Source of the DNA: Mactra quadrangularis
Taxonomy: Eukaryota; Mollusca; Bivalvia; Venerida; Mactridae
Assembly: GCA_025267735.1 (NCBI GenBank)
Contig: CM046298.1
Coordinates: 37,385,264-37,449,263, forward strand
Length of the DNA: 64,000 nt
Direction: 5' to 3'
The notes beneath the pieces were generated by a model. It saw nothing but the letters and a program-made list of their open reading frames with translations. It did no database searches and had not been told where the DNA came from. Below are positions 44,174 through 54,300 of the stretch, in pieces (the first letter of the stretch is position 1; every line of letters begins with the position of its first letter). The translations under genes and the position numbers were made by a program.

Positions 44174-44497
44174 AAAAATATATCAATATTAAAGATTGAC
44201 ATTGAAGGTGGCGAATGGATCTCGCTACCAGAGATATTAAGCTCTGGATCACTGCGTGGGGTTAAACAATTGCTCATGGAATTTCATACCTACATTCGTT
44301 ATAGTCGCAGTCCATACTCTAGAAGAAATGTCAATGACCATCGGCAAAATTTGAAAATTCTGAGAGCGCTTTTTGACGAAGGATTCCGAATATTTTACTT
44401 CAAACGTTTTGCAAACAGTGTGTGTATATTCAGGGACGAGTTTAACGCTGAACAAACTGGGTGCCATGAAGTACATTTTATGCGTATGACTGAGTAA
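44174..44497 (+). pseudogene. Third copy of methyltransferase terminal exon 6
   Basis: Same open frame, acceptor and stop as the other two copies. The 3' flank from about 24 nt after the stop shares TTTTGTGCACC with unit 2 and differs from unit 1. Confidence 0.8.
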
Positions 44498-44998
44498 AAT
44501 AACATGTTCTGTAAGAAACTGTTTTGTGCACCTTTTTACCTATTCTTACGATACATTTTATCGTTAGTTTAATGAATTTTGTTCTTCGAAGTCAGAAGGA
44601 TAATATAAAAACATAACTATGAAATGATATTGAAAAGGTATACAATAGTCTACATATAATCAAGGATCCTATATAATTCAATAATATTTGGTATTGATTG
44701 GCAAAATATGACCGTATTATTAGTGTTTCTTGCTTATGACTTACGATGATTTGTATTGTAAGATTTTTTTGTGAAAAGTGTCTGTTCTATACATGTGAAA
44801 TAAGGGAGATATTTATCTCATTGTCTCTTTGTATGATGTCATTTTATATCTGTACTGTATTCTACTCTATGTGAGATTCGTACGTATGTTCTCTAATAAA
44901 TGTGCTTTAACATTGACAATGATTTAAAGTTTAAGATTGAATCCTACCCAAAACCTACCCCGTTGTTTCCTTGAGCAGAAAACTTAAAGGTCAGCAAA

Positions 44999-45348
44999 GC
45001 TACAGTCCCATAAACATAAAAATAGCTGTGAGGGCACCGTACGGGCGCCGTGCGATCAAGCTCTGCAAGGACCCGTACGAAGTCTTGCGTACCCGTACGG
45101 ACTGTTACGTTATTACCAGGGTCCGTGAGATGAGTCCAGGATACACGTATCAGTTTCAAAGGTCAAATCGTGAACACAATCGCGGCTGAGTATGGATTAA
45201 ACTTGCATAACTTCCAACTACGGCTCCGTACGGGTGTGTTGTTTTGTACCATATGCGTACCGTCACCTTGTTACGCAAGGCTTTCCACGGCCTACGACTG
45301 TCTGCACGTACGGGTCCGTAACAAGCCACGATTTTATGGGACTGAGGC
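44999..45348. mobile_element. CGTACG-rich 350-bp element (unit 3)
   Basis: Near-identical to 36678-37027 with only a few substitutions and the same ends. Confidence 0.7.
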
Positions 45349-45559
45349 ATAATGCCTTAATGGAGGACCAGGAGGTGAACTGGAAAGTGATAAATATAAG
45401 TTGTCAGACCTTGTTTCACAATCGAGCTAAAGTAAATTAGCACGAACTTAAGTTTTTGTAATGGAATTGTTTTGAGTCATCGTTACTTTTCCGCAATTTA
45501 AGTCAATACCTCGTGTAACAACTCTTGCTGTGTTCTGTAAATTGCATGTGAAAAGAATC

Positions 45560-45924
45560 AGGGATTTTAGTCAGTTATCTTTCCCTGATAAAATCTGAGA
45601 CAATCCAACTGGTAGGTAGGTCCTTACAGCTGGAATCCTCGGATTTTATCATTGAATTCCTAGGTAAGAACAACAAAATATTTCATCTCATATCTTTCTT
45701 GTTAATAAAGATATTAACAGAAATGATGAAATTTGGGTAGTTCTTAACCCTAAAAATACTTAGTTTGAATTTCAAACAAATAAAATGATTTACAAAAAAA
45801 AGTTATTTAATGCTAATTTTGGCAAATTGACATTGAAAAATAAGGATAAAATCCGAGTAATCATACTAATTGGACCTACCTATCTTTAGAGTATACCAGG
45901 GGAAATAACTGACTAAGGTCCCTT
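45560..45924. mobile_element. AGGGAC-family MITE (unit 3)
   Basis: Same position in the tandem unit; slightly more diverged than the copies in units 1 and 2. Confidence 0.8.
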
Positions 45925-46796
45925 ATTGTTCATGTCTTAAATATCGCAAGTTTGACTGCATTTATATATATATGCATGTATGCAATGCACATACATGTAG
46001 TTGGTATAGTTTATACAGCCGTGTTTAGTACTCCTCGGCCATTTATTACAGACGAATTCATAAATGGTCGAGGTGTTCCGAACGTCGATCTTCTGTCTGT
46101 CCCTATAGACAATCAGGGGTTAAAAGATGTATATATTGTCTCTTAACTTTCACTAAGATCATGTGTTGAACATTAAATGTCTCGAACACATATAACTCGA
46201 ACTTCCAACATGGGTCGAACATTAATCTGGCACCAATCTGTTTCCCTTATCTGTCTATGCAAAAGGGCCTCTACAAAACTAGGAAGAAACAAACTAGAGG
46301 ACAACAAACTTGATGAACACGTTCAAGATGATCAAAAGATTCGAAAGAACTGTTTGTCACAAAACTTCGAATTTGAGCTTCAGTTCTGTTAAAATGCTTT
46401 CCCCAGTAGTTGATAACTTTCCAAATAGATGTAGCGCGAGCCGAGAGGCTAGTCGTAGAAATATAAGTACATGTACTTAGTGTTTTCTACTAAGTGGCTG
46501 ACCGGGTTCAACAACTTGAACATTACTGCCGGATGGTTATCTATGAATAAAGAGATCAAAGAGTACAGTAAGGGTAAACAGTGAGAGGTATAATAATAAA
46601 CATAATGTGATTCAACATATAACGATAATAAAACATGACCTGTCTGATATAACTTATCTAATCACTTAAAACTTTCATAAAGTGAACAAGTGACAAAACA
46701 ACAACTAACTGCGAGCAAACAAAAAAAAACAAAGAAAATATGTTATCATGGAAATTATGAAAACATATGTATTCATTTGGAGATATTAGAATGGTA

Positions 46797-46995
46797 AGGT
46801 ATAGGAGCTGTGTTGAACCGCATTTTTCACAACCCGTGTTTTTCACAACATGTGAAAAACGCGTACGCAATCCCACAACTTGTAAAAAACACGTTAGTAA
46901 TTTTCATAAGTTGTGAAAATTGCGTACGCGTTTTTCACAAATGAGCAATGTGAAAATTACGTTAGACATATTTTTCGATTTTTAGCCCTAACGCA
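46797..46995. repeat. Clustered TTTTTCACAA / GCGTACGC motifs
   Basis: At least seven TTTTCACAA or TTGTGAAAA motifs in both orientations with GCGTACGC, ACGTTAG and TAACG spacers, forming overlapping inverted repeats. No open frame. Confidence 0.7.
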
Positions 46996-47059
46996 ATTTT
47001 CACAACATGGGTCAATATCATAGTATATCTTAAAGTATATAATAAACAAAACTAATGTT

Positions 47060-48430
47060 TCAGTTACTTTCAAATATTTTACTTAAGATGGTTAACCTCG
47101 CGACATGGGCGCAAGATATCACAACCACCCTAACGTCTTCAACAAGCCAGTATTGTGCCTTATTTAACCACCTTTACGTACAATCAACCACTTTAGCACA
47201 TAGAGAAGCCATCTTAAGGTACATAGTAAGCACACATGCCCCATGGTACTGTTACAATGTCCGTATTAACAAGTTTCGCATCTAAAGCAACCGCTTCGAG
47301 GTCCATAGCAGCTGCTCAAGCACACTTAGCAACAGTTTCATTATCCATTGTAATTTCCCCTTATGCTTCTAGCACACACTTAGGTCCTAGCATCCTACGT
47401 TACGCTTCCTAGCAACAGTACGAATATCAATGCTAACACTGATGTCCATAGCAACTTCTATCGAGCCTAAGTCGTTTGAGTCGAGATAAGGGATTCAAAC
47501 TAGCGACTCTTGGGGCATGGCACATGAAGCACATAACCCATTATCCGCCCTGACACTTATATTTATTATTATTTATTAGATGGCAACATGAAGATTCTAC
47601 AGTATTTCATGTTTTGGTAAGATATACCGTTGGTAAAAAAAATGTTTACATGTTGGGAAGATGCATGCATATTAAACTTAAATGAATATGATTATAGCTT
47701 ATGTAATTGATATATAAAAGTAAAGGTCATTGTAGTTTTATTTATGCAAATATGTGAGTTATATTTTGTGAATTGTAACACAGTGGTCAATTTCAGAGGT
47801 ACAGATTTCATTGTCAGACTTTTTTACCGTCGCTCAATACTGGAGTTCATTATGTTGTATGAATAGTAACAAAATTGCTGTGAAAGTGTGCAGATAAAAC
47901 CTCGAGGCGGGCAATATATTCCAGAATTGAACAAGTTTGCCATGTTGAACCTCGATCTATATTCTGTAACAGTGACGTTAAACTTTGCATAAACGGACTT
48001 GAAATATATTTGTAATCGTATGCCTTTGTTGCAAAAATACATAGAACGAAACAAAGAATAAAATTTAAAAAAAAAACTATAGCGGGGATATCTGTGTCAG
48101 ATTTAATCATATAATTAGGTTTGGTGCCACCGCCTAATGAGACTCACTGAGGGGTCGATATAGTTGTATTTTTCCTAAATTGCTGACATTCAAAATGAAA
48201 AATTAACATCTCCTGATGCAATGAAATTCCATCTAGGGGCAGAAAAATTTCAACTTTTTTCGGGGGAGGTACCCGGACCCCCCTTACGAGAGGGGAGAAA
48301 CCCCCTCTCGTATCCCCCTTCACGATCAACGGCCGGACCACTTTTTAAAAGCTGGCGACGGCCCTGCAATGACGTTCAGAATAGATGATAAAGAATCCAC
48401 GATTTTGATCCATCAAAGATACAATTTATA
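47060..48430. other. Intergenic DNA, repeat debris
   Basis: 47100-47480 has an irregular CATAGCAAC / TAGCAACAGT-type repeat. 47463-47560 is a tRNA-like SINE head on the minus strand (B-box-like TAGTTTGAATCCC). 48240-48340 is a hairpin with ACGAGAGGGGAGAAACCCCC at its centre. No gene recognised. Confidence 0.5.
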
Positions 48431-48710
48431 AGGGACCTTAGTAAGTCATTTCCCCTTGTATACTCTTCAAATAGGTAGGTCCAATTAGTTGGATTACTCG
48501 TAATTTTACCCTTACTTTTTAATGTCAATTTGCCAAAATTAGTCTTAAATAACTTTTTTGTGAATCATTTACAAGTATAAAATTCAAGCAATGTACCTTT
48601 AGGCTAAATTTCTTCACTTCTTTCCATATCTTCATTAACTAGAAAGATATTAAATGAAAAAAAGTGTTAGCCTTACATAGGAATTCAATGATAAAAACCG
48701 AGAATTCATG
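48430..48710. mobile_element. AGGGAC-family MITE, inverted and truncated
   Basis: Starts AAGGGACCTTAGTAAGTCAT and follows the family in reverse orientation, then stops about 90 bp short at the border of the nested TACC-rich element (48717). Confidence 0.75.
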
Positions 48711-48716
48711 TATTAA

Positions 48717-49503
48717 TGGGTGCGTTTAGGATTCTCCCAACTGGTAACAAGTAGAATTACCAAGTGTTACCGTAAGTTACCGAATGTTACCAAACATACA
48801 ATCGGTTGCAAATAAATTTTGAACGGCTTGGTATATAAATAAATGAAATTGTTATTGTTGCTGCCATCATGACTTAAATTATTTAAACGAGGCTACCAAA
48901 GCTACCTTACTTATAGGGTCGCGGTTACCAATTACCTTGCCTTCGGTATACCAATTGTTACCAATTTTTACCGATGGTTACCATTGTTACCATCACTTAC
49001 CAGTGGTATAAGGTTACATACCACTAAATGGTAACCGGAAGTGAGCATTTACCGGAAGTAGAAAGTGTGACATGGTCCTTATTTATTTCTTGAGAGTGCA
49101 TGGATACCTCATTTGTGGTGCTTTTTAATATTGAAGAGTATGTATGTCTTTGACAATGCTTTTCCTATGAAAGTATGCAAAAATTCAATGGATCTGGTTT
49201 GTTTAGTCGCGAAAACTGGTTAAAAGGGGAGATGACTCTGTACGGCTGGTGAAGAGTTAAAAACCAGGACATTTTCAGGGTAGGAACTTTCAATCGAAAT
49301 TTATTTTCTTATAAGTAACGTAACTTTTTTTCTAATACTGATCATTTTGAGGGGAATAGATAGATCTTTCAGCCTATATATGGTTTGGGGTATCTTACGT
49401 ACCTTGGTCATAGTGTAATTTGTCATTGAAAATGAGACTTTTTATATACAACAAAGAAGGATTTTATTTAGTGGTATGTAACCTATAACTCTGAACGCGC
49501 CCA
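48717..49503. mobile_element. TACC-rich DNA element, interrupted by a nested element
   Basis: Ends TGGGTGCGTTTAGGATTCTC and ATAACTCTGAACGCGCCCA are inverted repeats. The body is full of GGTTACCA motifs. A second copy in the opposite orientation, without interruption, is at 59436-59819 and fixes the ends of both the outer element and the insertion. Confidence 0.8.
49011..49483. mobile_element. Nested 473-bp element inside the TACC-rich element
   Basis: Ends AGGTTACATACCACTAAAT and ATTTAGTGGTATGTAACCT are perfect 19-bp inverted repeats. TATA flanks both sides (49007-49010 and 49484-49487) where the uninterrupted relative has a single TATA. No coding capacity. Confidence 0.87.
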
Positions 49504-51124
49504 CTGTGACGGTCGCCCTTTTGGAAAGTATAGGCCAATATAAAATTATTGAATTTTGAACACATCATGCGTCAGTCTGATATTCCTTGAGTAATTCAGT
49601 AAATGTTTCGGTATCAAACTGTTTGTCAACTACAGACTTTTCCGTATAATGGTTACATGTCCTCAAGTCATCAACGAAGCATTCCCAGCGCAACAACGGG
49701 AGATAACTACAATTGATTTCTTTACTTAAATTTATTTTCGCTCATCTAATATGCGTTGACTTCAATAATAAATAAACATTGTGCTAAATAAGAAATGAAT
49801 GTTATGAACTCTTGATGATCAGTTTTCTGCTACTGTTCTGAATTATTCCTCATTACAGTCTTGATTATGGTAAACATATGTTTAACCTTTTAATAATGAA
49901 ATATTTTGCGTACAGAAACTAGGTGATATCTCGTTATAGATACAGATAAAACGCGTATATCTAGAAACGAAAATTGATTCGGACCGTGACTTTTCGTACT
50001 TATTCAACGTTGTATTAAATTAATGACCATTTTTTATTTAAATTTCATGGTATATATAATGATATTTAAATCTTAATTTGAATAGGTATAAATAAAACTC
50101 TGTGTTTCGTTTTTTGTTGAAGTCTATCTTTGGATACTCCCAATCCCTCTCTTGAGTGCACAGGCGCCAGACTCAAATTTTCCTTGCATGGTATATATAT
50201 AGAGAATATTCTATAATTAGGAAAATTTGTGCCTTGCACCTGTGCCCAAGTGATACAGGCAGTAGTCACAATATCACAACATCAGCAGTGTATCATCAAT
50301 TCAATACTACACCAACTAGGTTGGGAGACCGTGGAATGTACAAGATCTGAACTTTAGCTTATCTTCTTCTAAAAGATTGGTCATCATCTTGTTGACCTAA
50401 ACATGCTGAGGCCTGAGGGTTTTTAATTAAAACCAGGTCATAACTTCATATATACAGTACACATACTCGTAGTTCTCTCCTTTATTTATCATTTTCAAAA
50501 TGGAATAGAATTAGTACATTTCATTTATGAGTTGCTGCTTAAGTTATCTATCAGCCTCCAAAATAAAGGTCAATGTATCTCATGAACGAATATCAAGTGA
50601 GATATTCATAGATATTCCATATTCAAATGAAAAATATACTGATTTCAAAAAGCACAATTAGGAATTATTTCACAAAAATAAACTGTTCAATAACATTTTG
50701 GAACTCCATTTAGTATAATATATATCATGAGTGTGAAGGAACTTTAGGAGGGCAGTGTAAACTGTGTATATCAATTATGTTACATGTAACAATACATTGT
50801 GCAATACAATACAAATATGACAGATGGAAACATATTCAATGTATCAAAGTAATCATGTTTTTCCAGGTATAATCATATTAACAGATCTAAGAAATCACTT
50901 GGATTAGTGAAAAAATAATTGGTATAAATAAACACACACAAACTTAGTGTCCACTCATTCATAAAACATGTATACATATCAACTGTAAAAAACTTACTGC
51001 CATTTAAATAAAATGAATTATGATAAGAAGCACAAAAAGCATCATGCAGTTTTGAATTAGCACCTTTTTTCTATGATTTCAGTGTGATCTAGGTATATAA
51101 GTATATTATTTATATAATATTGGG
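49504..51124. other. Region upstream of SERAC1, probable promoter
   Basis: No protein-like frame. It borders the nested transposon on the left and the first SERAC1 exon on the right, so it should hold the promoter and 5' UTR. Only AT-rich sequence with no diagnostic box was seen. Confidence 0.35.
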
Positions 51125-51311
51125 ATGTTGATGAATGAAGAAGGCAGACATTTTAGATTGGAGTACTGTGCCATACGTTCAATATTCTTCAAGAAATTTC
51201 AGTTTCTTTCCTCTGTAAGGTTCAACAGTTGTATTCCAACCAGTAGCTCTAAATTAGAAGATAATAATCGAAAGTCTTTATTTACACATCTATCTCGAAA
51301 GCAGATAATTG
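51125..51311 (+). CDS. SERAC1: SERAC1 exon 1
   Basis: Opens MLMNEEGRHFRLEYCAIRS, rich in Arg/Lys and Phe like a targeting segment, to SRKQIIG. Donor GTAAGT at 51312. A later ATG (51131, MNEEG) is an alternative start. Confidence 0.72.
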
Positions 51312-54300
51312 GTAAGTTTATGTCTTCTATTTAAAGACAAAATTTGGTAAGCAATTTGTGGTCCGACTTTGCTGCATTATGAATATTATTGGCTTAAGTC
51401 AATAGCAGTGTTTTGCTGGGAAATTAAAAATGTGGTGCCTAAGGCCTCAACAAGTTGATGATATGTTCTACGGATTTTTATAGAAAAAAATGGGGCGAGC
51501 GAAGAATTTTTTTTTTAAAAAATCTTAATTCAGTTGCTTTATATAGCGGTTTGACCAAATTTTTATGAGCAAGCAAGGAAATAAAATTAATTTTTTTGTA
51601 AAAACCGTCAAAATTAAGGTGCGAGCAAATCCATAGAACATATGATCAACTTGTTGTGGCCTTAGGTTAAAGTTTTTGTGAACATTCAAAACTTATTGGG
51701 GTCTAATAAGAAAACCAAAGGGATGTTGACAATTGAAATTCTCACTGAGGGTTTGAAACCAGACTAAATTACTTAATTGAAAATGTGTCACTGTGCTTTC
51801 ATTTCACTTGATGAGAATGATGATACAAGAGTATCAACATAGAGGTGTAAACCTGATGTTAAAAGACTCATTTTATGTTAATCAGATTTTAAGCCATATA
51901 TCAACATTTAGTGAGATTATGTTTGGAGATCAGTATATCTAACCAACTTACCAAACCTAGTTATTATAAATTCTGTGATATTTTATGACATTTTTGGCTG
52001 TGGAGATTTTAATTTGATCTTTTTTTATTTCCTACATCTTTTTTTACTAACTTTGGCCCTTACATGTTTTATGATTAAGTAAGGAAACTGGTATCAGGCT
52101 TAAATTTCTCATTACAGGTGGATGCATTCTGGTTGGAACAGTTGTTGGAAGGTTTGTACCATATTATAGTTTTTGTCAAAAAATGAATAATTTCACTCAC
52201 TTAATGTGACTGAATGTGTTAGAGTATTTGCCCATCTATCAGTTGTGATATTGCAATTTAGCATTTTTTAAGATTGGTAGAACATATGAATAGCTTAGCA
52301 GTTTAATGCCAGGTTGCTGAATTGACATCACCTTTTTTTAATAGAAACTTATTCCTTTGCTTTGAAATTTTTTAACCACTGACAATTGAGAAAATACTGT
52401 CTGTATCTTCGCTCTATAGAAATAACCCTTCAATTATATGTGACGTATTCATGTCCACACGTCTTTTGTGTGATAACTCCTGATCATTGAATCATCTTCA
52501 AGCAGGTGACCCTCACAGTATCCATTTACACCTCAGTGAGATGGAACAACTATTGGTAATTTCTTGCTCAAGGAAATCAGCAGTGCCCCTATTTGGGCTC
52601 AAACCCTGGACTTCTTGATCATTAAGCTCTTGCCCTACCACTGGACCACTGGTCCTACCAATTGCTTATTCTCAGGGCTTAGCATTGACATCTAAACAAT
52701 GTTGCCTAAAAGGACAGGCAGCTTTATGTTTTATTAGCACAAACCAAATGTTAAATAGCAGTAACAAGTTGCATGAACACAAAGTCATGTACATTGATTG
52801 TCAAGGGCGATAGGATGACCTTTAATGACCAGTGGTGCTTTTCACAAAAATTCTTACGAAAAAAATCTTCGTAAGTCAAAAGCAAGAAACCTTAATAATA
52901 CCCTCATTTTTTGGTTTATCAATTCTAAATATTATACGAACTGTGTTGAACTGTGTATACCTTTTGAATATTATATCATAGTTATGCTTATTATCTGTCT
53001 GACATTGAAGTGCTAATAATATGAAACTGACTTACGAAGATTTTTTTCGTAAGAATTTTTGTGAAAAGCACCACAGCTCTACATATATATTGGACTGCAA
53101 TGTATTCATATTTAATTTCAGTGCTATATTTGTGACATATGAAGCTCTCACACTACATGATAGATTAGAGATTACAAATAATGTACATGAAGCAGACAGA
53201 TGTATAAAGTTTATATATCCACACAATAAGCCATTGTTGAAACTTGATGATTCTGGTGAGTAAGGCATAAAAAATCTTGTGTGTTTAGGGCAATGGTCTG
53301 AAAAAAGTAATGTAGGAAAGGCTCCAATTTTTTATCAGCATCAATATACTGTTGAGGGCTGTTGCACAGGATCTCTAAGGTTCATTACAAGGGTCACATG
53401 AATGACTGAAAATAAATCTAACTGTAACCAAACATCAGCAAAATTTGGTTCTCATGCCACTTCAGTAGCTTCTGAACAGATATTTTCACACTCATGAGAT
53501 ATCCTGTCAGCAGAAAGATCATGTCTAGACCCAAACTCACTGCATGCAAGGATATTTCTTTTAAAAATGCAAACTCAAAGACTTCATATTTAAAATATTA
53601 GTAAGACAGTGCATTTAGTAGTATGGTGCTACTACAGTTAAAATAAATGAATAAAACGGCACTGTTTTTCTGTTTTATAAATGTTCTATTGATTATTAAA
53701 TATCATATGATATATCGATTAAAGAGCCCTGCACTATAGGATATCTGTTTACAGAGATTGAATTGTGAGCAACATTTTATGACCTGAATAATAAGGAACT
53801 TTATTTTTAACTGTTTATTCTAGTTGACAAAACTTAATTGATATACATCTTCATACATGTATAAATTATGTGACTTAGGCTTCTCCTATTTGAAACTTGT
53901 ATTTAAGTATATTTAATCTATTCATATATTTTATATGCTGTCTTTCACTTGTTGATACATTTGTATTTTATTATATTCCAGTAAAGAAAACTTTCAATGA
54001 CAAAGTGACAGAACGTGTTGAGAAGCTTACAAGTATGTCCATGTTTAAAATATATTAACTTTAATTACTTGGGCCTCAATGATTCCATTCATCATTTGTG
54101 GATTGAAAGAAGCTTGCTTTGGATTTAGGACCTATAATTTCTGATTTAGCACCTACAGTCATGTGAATGTTAATTTAAGTTATGAGGATAGAAGCCTTAT
54201 AGTGCATCCAATAGACAATACACATTAATAGTGAGACAGGGTTTCAATTCATTACATTTCTCTTAAATTTATATTATGACTTAAAGTACTGTTCAAGGCA

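Larger units (their letters stand above)
42333..46482. repeat. Tandem unit 3
   Basis: 4150 bp. The first 2.2 kb is the same as units 1 and 2. The CGTACG-rich element is present and the TA site is empty. It ends ...ACTTAGTGT and then runs into single-copy DNA (TTTCTACTAAGTGG), so its right end is the ancestral flank of the duplication. Confidence 0.92.

Noticed and set aside
48144..48341. 65-residue minus-strand frame with PLVRGVRVPPPKK
   Set aside because: Falls in a G/C-rich hairpin repeat (GGGGGAGGTACCCGG, then ACGAGAGGGGAG and its complement); not coding.
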